A program made the position numbers and the translations under genes. DNA of 64,000 bases from Sulfuritalea hydrogenivorans sk43H (GTDB taxonomy: Bacteria; Pseudomonadota; Gammaproteobacteria; Burkholderiales; Rhodocyclaceae): assembly GCF_000828635.1 (NCBI RefSeq), contig NZ_AP012547.1, positions 868,001 through 932,000 of the forward strand. The letters are read 5' to 3'. Below the pieces are notes generated by a model. The model was given only the letters and a program-made list of their open reading frames with translations, ran no database searches and had not been told where the DNA came from. Position 1 is the first letter of the stretch; every line of letters starts with the position of its first letter. This document shows positions 51,325 through 59,946 of the stretch, piece after piece.

Positions 51325-52164
51325 ATGGCAAATCCGATCAAACCAGACGACGGCAGCGATTCCGACGACCTCCAAGCCTTGTTCGACAGTATTGCAGCAG
51401 GTGCACCACCGGCTCCACCGCCCCCACCGGCGCGGGCCGACTCGTCGGGCGACTCGGATGACCTGCAGGCGTTGTTCGATAGTGTCGCCCAGGCGCAGCC
51501 AACCGAGGCCGCCGTATCGTCAGCGCCGACTGTTGCGAGCTCGGATGGTGCTCCGCAGGAGGAAGTGGTATTCAATCGCCTGGGGCATCTGGCGCGACAA
51601 TTGCACGACAGCCTGCGCGGGCTGGGGGCCGACAAATTGCTGGAAGATGCCGCGCACAAGGCGATTCCGGACGCTCGCCAGCGACTGACCTACATTGCGC
51701 AGATGACGGAACAGGCTGCCTCCAAGGTGCTGAATGCAGCCGATATCGCCAAGCCGGTGCAGGACGAGTTGATGGCGCGCTCCGAAGCGATGTCTAAACG
51801 CTGGGACAAGATGTTCGCCAACCAGTTGTCGGTCGATGAGTTCAAACTGCTGGCGGCCGATACGCGTACCTATTTTGCCGAGGCACCGCCCAAGCTCAAG
51901 ATCACCAACGATCAGTTGATGGAAATCATGCTGGCACAGGATTTTCAGGACCTGACGGGGCAGGTGATCAAGAAGATAGTGGATGTCGTGCAGAACATGG
52001 AGACTCAGCTACTGGCCCTGTTGATCGAGGCCATGCCGGAGCAGCGCAAAGCCGAGGCTCCGGAAGGCCTGCTGAATGGGCCGGTGATCAATGCGGCAGG
52101 GCGTAGCGACGTGGTGACGAATCAGTCGCAAGTCGATGACCTGTTGGAGAGTCTGGGGTTCTGA
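51325..52164 (+). CDS. cheZ: CheY-phosphate phosphatase CheZ
   Basis: A 279-residue CheZ. The long helical hairpin contains the catalytic region AQDFQDLTGQVIKKIVDVVQ (with the active Asp/Gln), and the C-terminal CheY-binding tail VDDLLESLGF is complete. The N-terminal ~70 residues are unusual: SDDLQALFDS occurs twice (residues 13-22 and 44-53), separated by a Pro-rich stretch. A copy of the dispersed repeat lies just behind them. It ends before a structured cheA2 leader. Confidence 0.95.
   Translation: MANPIKPDDGSDSDDLQALFDSIAAGAPPAPPPPPARADSSGDSDDLQALFDSVAQAQPTEAAVSSAPTVASSDGAPQEEVVFNRLGHLARQLHDSLRGLGADKLLEDAAHKAIPDARQRLTYIAQMTEQAASKVLNAADIAKPVQDELMARSEAMSKRWDKMFANQLSVDEFKLLAADTRTYFAEAPPKLKITNDQLMEIMLAQDFQDLTGQVIKKIVDVVQNMETQLLALLIEAMPEQRKAEAPEGLLNGPVINAAGRSDVVTNQSQVDDLLESLGF
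51508..51534 (-). repeat. Dispersed 27-bp repeat copy in the cheZ linker
   Basis: GCCGTATCG, one mismatch, then CAGCGCCGACT: 23 of 27 positions match, and the outer GCCGTATCG half is better preserved here than in most copies. It encodes AAVSSAPTV in the linker between the N-terminal LF motifs and the CheZ helical core. Confidence 0.6.
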
Positions 52165-52197
52165 TCCGGAATCCTGCGGCTTGCCAAGGAGACAGTA

Positions 52198-52278
52198 ATG
52201 AGCGATTTCAGTTTTGGCATAAGGTGCGCTGCGCGCGCATCAGCCTGCACCGAGGTTGCTTCAAGGAGATTGATATGA
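52198..52278 (+). CDS. Small leader reading frame coupled to the second cheA
   Basis: A 26-codon frame with a strong AAGGAG-type ribosome site (6 bases of spacer), starting MSDFSFGIRC and rich in Ala, Arg and Cys. Its stop overlaps the cheA2 start as ATGA. It begins with the same four residues as CheA2 (MSDF), so the initiation region may have been duplicated. Ribosomes finishing it would be placed to start cheA2. Whether the peptide itself matters is unknown. Confidence 0.45.
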   Translation: MSDFSFGIRCAARASACTEVASRRLI

Positions 52279-54206
52279 GCGACTTTCAAGGAATGGAAGA
52301 CCTGCTCCAGGATTTTCTGGTTGAGGCCGGCGACCTTTTGTCCGGGGTCGATAACAAGCTGGTCGATCTCGAGCAGAATCCGGAAGACCATGCCCTGCTC
52401 AACGAGATTTTCCGAGGCTTTCACACCATCAAGGGTGGTGCCGGTTTTCTCAATGCGGCTGAATTGGTCACGCTCTGTCATCTGACGGAAAATCTTTTCG
52501 ACCGTTTGCGCAATGGTGAGCTCAGCATCACCGGCGAGCTCATGGATGTGATCATGGCGGCAACGGCCGGCGTGCGAGACATGTTTGGCGTACTGGAGCA
52601 CGGTACGCAGCCCGAGCCCGCCGATCCCGTTGTTCTTGCGAGACTCAAGGCGGCGCTGGCAGGTGAACCATTGAGCTCCGTTGCCGTGCCCGCCGCGCCA
52701 ACTGCCGCTGCGCCTGTTGTGGCTGTCGCTGCGTCTGCAGCCGCGGCCCAGACGCCCGCGGCTGCCGGCCCTGACTGGGGCAACCTCTTCAATGCCGTGA
52801 CGGGTGCCGCCGCACCGGCGGCGGCAATTGCCACCACGGGGGTGACAGCCGCCGGAGTTCACCTTAGCCACGATGTTGCCGGCGAGTCACCGGAGCAGAT
52901 CATCCACGCCGCTGTCGGCCGCCGTGCCAGCGACAAGCCGGGGGCGCAGGTTCCGGTGGGTCGTCGCGACACAGAGAAAACTCGCGACAACTCGATCCGG
53001 GTAGACACCACGCGACTGGACCAAGTGCTCAATCTGTCGGGCGAAATCGGTTTGACCAAGAACCGTCTGAATGCATTGCGCTCGGATATTCTCAATGGTC
53101 GCTCGGACACCGAGACCTTGCATGCCCTTGATCAGGCGGTGAGCCAGCTCGATTTGCTGGTTTCCGATCTGCAGAACGCGGTGATGAAAACCCGCATGCA
53201 GCCAGTCGGCCGATTGTTCCAGAAATATCCGCGGATCGCCCGGGATCTGGCGCGCAGCCTGGGCAAGGATGTCGAGCTTGTGCTGGTTGGCGAAGAGACG
53301 GAAATCGACAAGACCATGATCGAGGACCTGTCTGATCCGATCATTCACCTGATCCGCAATGCCGTTGATCACGGTGTCGAGTCGACCGACGAACGGCGTG
53401 CGGCAGGCAAGCCGGAGAAGTCCCAGGTACGGCTTGAGGCGCGCCAGGAAGGCGACCATATCGTTCTCATTGTCTCCGATGATGGCCGCGGCATGAATGC
53501 GGAACGCTTGCGTGCAAAGGCCCTGGCGAAGGGCATCATCACCGACGAAGAAGCCAACACGATGGACGAGCGGCAGAGCTTCAATCTCGTCATGCTGCCG
53601 GGCTTCTCGACCAAGGATGTGGCATCCGATGTATCCGGGCGTGGCGTTGGCATGGATGTGGTCAAAACCAACATCCAGAAGCTCAATGGCTCGATCGAGA
53701 TCAAGAGCGTGCTGGGGAAGGGATCAACTTTCATCATTTCCCTGCCGCTGACACTGGCGATCCTGCCGGTGCTGCTGGTGAAGCTTGGCGAACAGCCATT
53801 TGCCGTGCCGCTGTCCATGGTCAGGGAAATCCTGCCGATCAAGATCGAGGCGGTGCAAGAGGTGGGCGGCTGCGCCACCATGGTCGTGCGCGGCGAGGTC
53901 ATGCAGATGTATCCGCTAAGCCATTTGCTCGGATGGGAGTCTGACGTGATCCCCGAGTATGGCGTATTGATGCAGATTGCAGAGCACGCATTCATTCTCG
54001 CCATCGATGGCTTCATGGGGCGTGAAGATGCCGTAATCAAGTCGCTTGACGATTTCCGTCCCAAGGGTGTCGCTGGAGTCACCACGTTGTCGAATGGACA
54101 GATCGTGCTGATTCTTGACATGAAGGAAGTCCTTGGAGCTTTCGGCGAAGGCCGGGGCGTTCCGCGTTCCGCCTTCATTCCGCTGGAGAAGCTGGCGGCA
54201 GCCTGA
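52275..54206 (+). CDS. cheA: Chemotaxis histidine kinase CheA (second copy)
   Basis: A 643-residue CheA. The HPt domain has His50 in GFHTIKGGAGFLN; there is no recognisable P2, only an Ala/Pro/Val linker (about residues 125-235). Then come dimerisation, HATPase (NAVDHGVEST, VSDDGRGMN, GRGVGMDVVKTN) and the CheW-like P5. It is clearly different from the CheA at 38080. Its own weak AAGGAG site is preceded by a coupled leader frame. Location after cheY2-cheZ suggests that it is the main kinase for motor control. The start at 52275 fits the family (MSDFQGMEDLLQDFLVEA). Confidence 0.95.
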   Translation: MSDFQGMEDLLQDFLVEAGDLLSGVDNKLVDLEQNPEDHALLNEIFRGFHTIKGGAGFLNAAELVTLCHLTENLFDRLRNGELSITGELMDVIMAATAGVRDMFGVLEHGTQPEPADPVVLARLKAALAGEPLSSVAVPAAPTAAAPVVAVAASAAAAQTPAAAGPDWGNLFNAVTGAAAPAAAIATTGVTAAGVHLSHDVAGESPEQIIHAAVGRRASDKPGAQVPVGRRDTEKTRDNSIRVDTTRLDQVLNLSGEIGLTKNRLNALRSDILNGRSDTETLHALDQAVSQLDLLVSDLQNAVMKTRMQPVGRLFQKYPRIARDLARSLGKDVELVLVGEETEIDKTMIEDLSDPIIHLIRNAVDHGVESTDERRAAGKPEKSQVRLEARQEGDHIVLIVSDDGRGMNAERLRAKALAKGIITDEEANTMDERQSFNLVMLPGFSTKDVASDVSGRGVGMDVVKTNIQKLNGSIEIKSVLGKGSTFIISLPLTLAILPVLLVKLGEQPFAVPLSMVREILPIKIEAVQEVGGCATMVVRGEVMQMYPLSHLLGWESDVIPEYGVLMQIAEHAFILAIDGFMGREDAVIKSLDDFRPKGVAGVTTLSNGQIVLILDMKEVLGAFGEGRGVPRSAFIPLEKLAAA

Positions 54207-54380
54207 GGTTCGGCCCCGGCCTTCGCTTCCGGGGACATGAAGCAGTAATCCGGGTGTGCAACATCACGAAGCGCCAAGCGTTGCAAATGCGGTCTTCGGC
54301 AGGAATTTCGGTTTCATCGGACGTTGGTTTTAAATAACGGGCGTTTCGGCGCTTGTTCACAGGTTCTCCGTGGGTGCCGG

Positions 54381-54395
54381 CGGCAATAATTGCCG
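54381..54395. promoter_or_regulatory. 15-bp palindrome just upstream of flhB
   Basis: CGGCAATAATTGCCG is a perfect palindrome around a central A, 18 bases before the flhB GTG. It is either an operator for a regulator of this operon or a small leader hairpin near the ribosome site. The remaining gap 54207-54380 shows no clear promoter. Confidence 0.45.
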
Positions 54396-54413
54396 GTATG
54401 AGTGAGGACCTCC

Positions 54414-55559
54414 GTGGCTGAAGAAAGCGATCTCGAACGAACTGAACCCGCGTCAACGCGGCGCCTTGAACAGGCGCGCGAAGAGGGTAACGTTCCGCAG
54501 TCACGCGAGCTGATGGCCTTCATGGTGCTGGCTGCGGGCGCGGGTGTATTCTGGGTTCTCGGCGGCTGGCTCTCGCAACGTGCGTCCGGCCTGTTGCGGC
54601 AGGGCTTGAGTTTCAGTCGTGAAGCCGCTTTTGATACCGCCTTGATGAAGGGTTCGGCGCTCTCGCTGACGGTCGACGCCTTCGTTATTGCCGGACCTGT
54701 TTTCCTTCTCGCCATAGTCGCAGCCGTTGTTACGCCTTTGATGATCGGAGGCGGGGTGATTTCTCCCAAGGCTTTCCAGCTGGATCTGAACCGGATGGAT
54801 CCGATCAAGGGTCTGGGACGGATGTTCTCCTGGCAAAGTGTCGCCGAACTGGTCAAGGCAGTGCTCAAGGCGTTGTTGATTGGCGGTGTCTTGTACTGGG
54901 TGGTGAGGCATGAGCAGGATCGGCTGTTCGCACTGCTCGGCCAGCCCATTGAAACCGCGCTGATTTCCTTTGCGCGGGTCCTGCTCTACAGCTTCCTCGC
55001 GCTGGTTGGCGGCCTTGCCATCATTGCTGCGATCGATGTGCCATTTCAGCTCTGGCAATACCATGATCGGCTGAAAATGACTTACGAGGAGCTGAAGCGG
55101 GAAGCCCGTGAGAGCGAGGGCGATCCCCACCTCAAGGCACGCATCCGCAGCCAGCAGCGGGAATTGGCGCGCAGCCGGATGATGTCGGCAGTACCCCGGG
55201 CGGATGTCGTGGTGACCAACCCGACGCATTTCGCCGTTGCCCTGAAATACGAGAGCGGCACGATGGGCGCGCCGACGGTCGTGGCCAAGGGCATGAATCT
55301 GATTGCCCAGCGCATCCGCGAACTGGCGGGTGAAAACCAGGTGCCCGTTCTGGAGGCGCCGCCACTGGCGCGGGCGTTGTATCGCCACACGGATGTCGGC
55401 GAGCAGATTCCGGCGCCGCTGTACACCGCGGTGGCCGAGGTCATGGCTTATGTCTACCAACTGAACCAGTTCGCGCTCTCCGCCGGAGACCTGCTGCCTC
55501 CCGTTGCGCCGGAAGCGATTGCGGTACCTGCAGGGATGGATCCGGGGGTACCTGAATGA
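54414..55559 (+). CDS. flhB: Flagellar type III export protein FlhB
   Basis: A 381-residue export-gate protein with four membrane helices and a cytoplasmic domain that self-cleaves between Asn and Pro of NPTH (residues 269-272). This cleavage controls the switch from rod/hook to filament substrates. The N-terminus EESDLERTEPASTRRLEQAR is standard. GTG at 54414, after GAGGACC, is preferred to a GTG at 54402. The stop overlaps flhA in ATGA. Confidence 0.96.
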   Translation: MAEESDLERTEPASTRRLEQAREEGNVPQSRELMAFMVLAAGAGVFWVLGGWLSQRASGLLRQGLSFSREAAFDTALMKGSALSLTVDAFVIAGPVFLLAIVAAVVTPLMIGGGVISPKAFQLDLNRMDPIKGLGRMFSWQSVAELVKAVLKALLIGGVLYWVVRHEQDRLFALLGQPIETALISFARVLLYSFLALVGGLAIIAAIDVPFQLWQYHDRLKMTYEELKREARESEGDPHLKARIRSQQRELARSRMMSAVPRADVVVTNPTHFAVALKYESGTMGAPTVVAKGMNLIAQRIRELAGENQVPVLEAPPLARALYRHTDVGEQIPAPLYTAVAEVMAYVYQLNQFALSAGDLLPPVAPEAIAVPAGMDPGVPE

Positions 55560-57652
55560 ATGACGCACTGACACTGCAGGGCTTCCTTGGACGGCTGAAT
55601 ATCCGCCAGATGCTGGCGCCGCTGCTCATCATCCTCATCCTGTCGATGATGGTGCTGCCGCTGCCGCCGTTCGTGCTGGACGTATTTTTCACGTTCAACA
55701 TCGCAATCTCGGTCATGGTCCTGCTGGTGGCGATGTACACCATGAAGCCGCTCGATTTCTCGATTTTCCCGACCGTGTTGCTGGTGACGACCCTGTTGCG
55801 CCTGTCGCTCAACGTGGCATCGACGCGAATCGTTCTGCTGCAAGGTCATACCGGCCCCGATGCCGCCGGCAAGGTCATTGAGGCCTTCGGCCACTTCCTG
55901 GTCGGCGGCAACTATGCGGTAGGCATAGTAGTATTCATCATCCTGACCCTGATCAACTTCATCGTCATCACCAAGGGCGCTGGCCGCATCGCCGAGGTTA
56001 CGGCACGCTTTACCCTGGATGCGATGCCGGGCAAGCAGATGGCGATCGACGCCGACCTGAATGCCGGCCTGATCGGGGAAGACGAGGCCCGCAAGCGGCG
56101 TGCCACTGTTGCCCAGGAGGCCGATTTCTATGGCTCCATGGACGGTGCCTCGAAGTTTGTTCGCGGCGACGCGGTTGCCGGAATACTTATCCTGTTCATC
56201 AACATAATCGGCGGCTTGATCATCGGCGTCATCCAGCACGACATGTCGGCGGGCGATGCGGCCAGGACCTACACCTTGCTGACCATCGGCGATGGCCTGG
56301 TGGCGCAGATTCCGGCGCTGATCATCTCGACGGCGGCGGGCCTGGTGGTGACGCGTGTCGCCACGGGGCAGGACATCGGCCAGCAACTGGTTGCGCAATT
56401 GTTCGGCAATCCGATGATCCTTGCCATCACCGCCGCCATTCTGGGAATCCTCGGGTTGGTTCCCGGCATGCCCAATTTCGTATTCCTCATGCTTGGATCG
56501 ATGTTGGGTTTTCTGGCATGGAAGATGATGAGGAAGTCCGCGGTATCCGAGCAGGCGGCCGAAGCCGCCGCGGCGGAGCAACTGCCTGCCGCCGTCCCGG
56601 AAAGCGTCGAGGCGAGCTGGGCCGATGTTGCGCCGGTGGATGTTCTTGGGCTTGAGGTCGGCTACCGGCTGATTCCCCTGGTCGACAGGGGGCAGGATGG
56701 TGAATTGCTCAAGCGCATTCGCGGCCTGCGCAAGAAGTTTGCCCAGGAGATCGGCTTCCTTTCGGCGCCGGTGCACATCCGCGACAATCTCGAACTCCGC
56801 CCCAACGCCTATCGCCTGACACTGAAGGGGGTGGCCATTGGCGATGGTGAGGCCTATCCGGGGATGTATCTGGCCATCAATCCGGGGCGCGTTTCCGGTC
56901 AGCTGGCCGGCACGCCAACGCAGGACCCGGCTTTTGGGCTGCCTGCGGTGTGGATCGAAGCAGGGTTGCGGGAGCAGGCCCATGTCTTTGGCTACACGGT
57001 GGTCGACGCCAGTACGGTGGTGGCGACCCACCTGAATCACATCATCCTTTCGCATGCCGCGGAACTGCTCGGCCGCCAGGAAACCCAGGCCTTGCTCGAC
57101 CACATCGCGACCGAATTGCCCAAGCTGGTCGAGGATCTGGTGCCCAAGCAACTGCCCCTGTCCACGTTGCAGCGCGTGTTGCAGAACCTGCTGGAAGAAG
57201 GCGTAAATATCCGCGACATGCGAACCATCATCGAAACCCTGGCCGAGCATGCACCACGGAATCAGGATCCCCTGGTGCTGACCTCGCTGGTGCGTATCGC
57301 GCTGGGTCGGGCCATCGTCCAGCAACTGTATCCAGGCAGCAACGAGATGCAGGTCATGGCCCTCGAACCGGGCCTTGAGCGGATACTCGGGCAGGCGCTG
57401 CAGGGTGGCGGTGAAGATGCGTCGGGGATCGAGCCGGGGCTTGCCGACACGCTGATGCGCGAGACCGCTACCGCATCGCAGCGGCAGGAAGACCTCGGGC
57501 TGCCGGCTGTTCTGCTGGTGCCGGGCAATGTGCGCTGGCTGCTGTCGCGGTTCCTGCGGCGCGTGGTTCCCCAGCTGAAGGTAATCGCCAACGCCGAAGT
57601 GCCGGATTCAAAAACAATCAAGGTGACGACCATCATCGGAGCAACTAAATGA
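55556..57652 (+). CDS. flhA: Flagellar type III export protein FlhA
   Basis: A 698-residue export-gate protein. About eight N-terminal membrane helices carry the FHIPEP-family signature in LRLSLNVASTRIVLLQG, and the conserved cytoplasmic loop GKQMAIDADLNAGLIGEDEA follows. The C-terminal cytoplasmic domain forms the nonameric docking ring for chaperone-substrate complexes. It is translationally coupled to flhB before it and flhF after it by 4-base overlaps. Confidence 0.97.
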   Translation: MNDALTLQGFLGRLNIRQMLAPLLIILILSMMVLPLPPFVLDVFFTFNIAISVMVLLVAMYTMKPLDFSIFPTVLLVTTLLRLSLNVASTRIVLLQGHTGPDAAGKVIEAFGHFLVGGNYAVGIVVFIILTLINFIVITKGAGRIAEVTARFTLDAMPGKQMAIDADLNAGLIGEDEARKRRATVAQEADFYGSMDGASKFVRGDAVAGILILFINIIGGLIIGVIQHDMSAGDAARTYTLLTIGDGLVAQIPALIISTAAGLVVTRVATGQDIGQQLVAQLFGNPMILAITAAILGILGLVPGMPNFVFLMLGSMLGFLAWKMMRKSAVSEQAAEAAAAEQLPAAVPESVEASWADVAPVDVLGLEVGYRLIPLVDRGQDGELLKRIRGLRKKFAQEIGFLSAPVHIRDNLELRPNAYRLTLKGVAIGDGEAYPGMYLAINPGRVSGQLAGTPTQDPAFGLPAVWIEAGLREQAHVFGYTVVDASTVVATHLNHIILSHAAELLGRQETQALLDHIATELPKLVEDLVPKQLPLSTLQRVLQNLLEEGVNIRDMRTIIETLAEHAPRNQDPLVLTSLVRIALGRAIVQQLYPGSNEMQVMALEPGLERILGQALQGGGEDASGIEPGLADTLMRETATASQRQEDLGLPAVLLVPGNVRWLLSRFLRRVVPQLKVIANAEVPDSKTIKVTTIIGATK

Positions 57653-59070
57653 CCGTAAAACGATTCGTCGGCGCATCTGCGCGGGAATGTCTGCGTCGCG
57701 TAAAGGATGAACTCGGACCCGACGCCGTGGTGATTTCAAACAAGCCGCTGGACAACGGCGTCGAGATCGTCGCAATGACGCCGGACAGCCTTGATGCGAT
57801 CTCGCAGCAGGCTGCCGCTCCACGCGCCGCCGCGGCGAGACCCGCGGTGGCGGCATCTGCCTCGCCAAAGCCGAAAGCGGACGACGAGGACTACACCGTA
57901 ACCCTGTCTTCGGCGGTGCGCAAAGCTCCTGTGGTGCGTCCGTGGATACCCTACGAGGCGGCTCCCGCCGTCGACCCGGTCAAGGAAAATCGTTCGAGCT
58001 TGCGGCCATTGCCGCCGCGTGGTGCGGTAGAAACCGATGTGTTGTCACCATCCCAGGTTGCGACTTCATTGCGTTCTGCCACCGAGCAGGCTTTGCCGTC
58101 GGCTGCCGAGGCGCCGCCCGAGGTCGCCGAGCTGCGGGACGAAATGCGCCTGATCAAGGGCCTGCTTGAGCGCCAGCTGGCCGGCTTTGCCTGGAGTGAA
58201 ATGTCGCGCAACACGCCGGTGCGCGCGCTGCTGCTCGGCGAGATGATCGAGGCCGGATTCTCGGGCCAGCTTGCGCGACGCCTGGTGCAGGAGATGCCTG
58301 AAGACATGAATCAGGAGGATGGGCGCAAGTGGCTGAAGGCGGCTGTGAATCGGCGCCTGCGCACCTTGCCGACGGAATCGGATTTCATCGACCGCGGCGG
58401 TGTATATGCCATCGTCGGGCCCACCGGTGTCGGCAAGACCACCACTACGGCGAAACTGGCCGCACGTTGCGTGGTGCGCTACGGAGCCGATCGCCTTGCG
58501 CTGCTGACCACCGACGGTTACCGGATCGGCGCTCAGGAACAATTGAGAATCTACGGACGCATTCTTGGCGTTCCGGTGTTCGTGGTACGCGACGGCGAGG
58601 ATCTGCGGCGCACGCTGGCCGACCTGCGCGACAAGCACATGGTGCTGATCGACACGGTGGGCATGAGTCAGCGCGATCGCATGGTGGCCGAGCAGGCGGC
58701 GATGCTGATGCGTTCCGGAGAGGTGAATCGACTGTTGCTGCTCAACGCCGGCAGTCGCGGCGACACTCTGGATGACGTGGTCCGTGCCTACGCCGGGGAA
58801 GACCTGGCCGGCTGCATCATGACCAAGGTCGATGAAGCGACGGCGCTGGCTCCGGCGCTGGATTGCATCGTGCGGCATGGCTTGACGCTCAGCTATGTAG
58901 CCAACGGTCAGCGGGTTCCCGAGGATCTGCATCTGCCCAATCGGAACTACCTGTTGCATCGGGCCTTCAAAGTCGGCGCTGGCGAGACGGCGCACAGCCT
59001 GCGTGAAGAAGAAGTTGCCATGGCAATCAGTTCGCGCAACTCCTCCCCGCTCGGAGCTTCCTTTGCTTGA
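57649..59070 (+). CDS. flhF: Flagellar placement GTPase FlhF
   Basis: A 473-residue SRP-type GTPase that directs flagellum assembly to the cell pole. An N-terminal basic region (MTVKRFVGASARECLRRVKD) and a variable linker precede the NG domain with GPTGVGKTTTTAKLAARC (near residue 256), LLTTDGYRIGAQEQL and LIDTVGMSQRDRM. A copy of the dispersed repeat falls near the C-terminus (FKVGAGETA). The start overlaps flhA by 4 bases. Confidence 0.95.
   Translation: MTVKRFVGASARECLRRVKDELGPDAVVISNKPLDNGVEIVAMTPDSLDAISQQAAAPRAAAARPAVAASASPKPKADDEDYTVTLSSAVRKAPVVRPWIPYEAAPAVDPVKENRSSLRPLPPRGAVETDVLSPSQVATSLRSATEQALPSAAEAPPEVAELRDEMRLIKGLLERQLAGFAWSEMSRNTPVRALLLGEMIEAGFSGQLARRLVQEMPEDMNQEDGRKWLKAAVNRRLRTLPTESDFIDRGGVYAIVGPTGVGKTTTTAKLAARCVVRYGADRLALLTTDGYRIGAQEQLRIYGRILGVPVFVVRDGEDLRRTLADLRDKHMVLIDTVGMSQRDRMVAEQAAMLMRSGEVNRLLLLNAGSRGDTLDDVVRAYAGEDLAGCIMTKVDEATALAPALDCIVRHGLTLSYVANGQRVPEDLHLPNRNYLLHRAFKVGAGETAHSLREEEVAMAISSRNSSPLGASFA
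58968..58994 (+). repeat. Dispersed 27-bp repeat copy near the flhF 3' end
   Basis: It contains the exact core AGTCGGCGCTGGC (58971-58983) and continues GAgACGGCG, matching 22 of 27 positions. It encodes KVGAGETA in the C-terminal tail of FlhF, beyond the GTPase core. Confidence 0.65.
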
Positions 59071-59911
59071 GGCGCTGCATTCGACCGCGGGAGACCAGGC
59101 CGCCGGATTGCGCCGCCTCTTCGGCGCCCGCCCGCCACAGGTGATAGCGTTTGTTTCCGGTCGGGATGCCTGCGGGCGCACCACACTGCTGGTCCAGACT
59201 GCCGCTGCTCTGGCGCAGGCCGGCCACGGCGTGGTCATCATCGACGAAAATCCGGGACCCAACAATGCGCTCTCGGCCTTCGGCACGACATCGCGCCATG
59301 ACCTGATGGACTTAGTGCAGGGTACCCGCTCGGTGCAGCAGGTCATGCGACCCGCCGCACCTTTGGTGAGGGCTGTTGCGGCGTCGCGGTTTGCCGACGA
59401 ACTGCTTCATGTCGACGCCGTTGCGGCGGATCATTTGAGCGCGGGCCTGCGGCAGATTCAGCAGGGCGCATCCTTCGTGATGGTCGATTGCGCCGCAAGG
59501 CGCGGCGGGCAGATTTCACCGCTGGCCCTCGCTGCCCGGCACATTGTGGTCGTGGTCGCGGCCCAGAGCGTGGCGATCACGCATGCCTACGCCTTGATCA
59601 AACGATTGGCACGGGAGCGCGGGCGCGATGCCTTTCAGGTAGTGGTTACCCGCGCCCGTTCCGGCGAAGAGGCTCAGGCGATATTTGACAACCTGCGCCG
59701 TACCGCACGCGAGCACCTTGGAGTCCGGCTCGATCATCTTGGCAGCTCGTGCGTGCCGGTGACCGATCATCTGGCTGATGCCCTGCAAAGCCGGCTGCCG
59801 GTGGGTACGGGAGATGCCGAAGGCGGCGGATTTCTTCCGTTCGAGGTACGGCCGGCCCAGCGTCGGGGAGCCTCCGGGCATGCGCCGAAGCACCTGGAAT
59901 CGGTGTTATAG
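59063..59911 (+). CDS. flhG: MinD-like flagellar number regulator FlhG (FleN)
   Basis: A 282-residue MinD/ParA-type protein placed between flhF and fliA, where FlhG belongs. The deviant Walker A is strongly degenerate: SGRDACGRTTL replaces the KGGxGKT consensus, so both key lysines are lost. Later segments (GHGVVIIDENPG, VMVDCAARRGG) keep the fold. FlhG normally limits flagellar number by stimulating FlhF. A TTG start at 59063 with GGAG 6 bases upstream is the best start and overlaps flhF by 8 bases; an ATG at 59003 would overlap by 68. Confidence 0.85.
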   Translation: MLEALHSTAGDQAAGLRRLFGARPPQVIAFVSGRDACGRTTLLVQTAAALAQAGHGVVIIDENPGPNNALSAFGTTSRHDLMDLVQGTRSVQQVMRPAAPLVRAVAASRFADELLHVDAVAADHLSAGLRQIQQGASFVMVDCAARRGGQISPLALAARHIVVVVAAQSVAITHAYALIKRLARERGRDAFQVVVTRARSGEEAQAIFDNLRRTAREHLGVRLDHLGSSCVPVTDHLADALQSRLPVGTGDAEGGGFLPFEVRPAQRRGASGHAPKHLESVL

Positions 59912-59946
59912 TCATTCCGTCATAGATGGCCTGATCGACTGGATCG

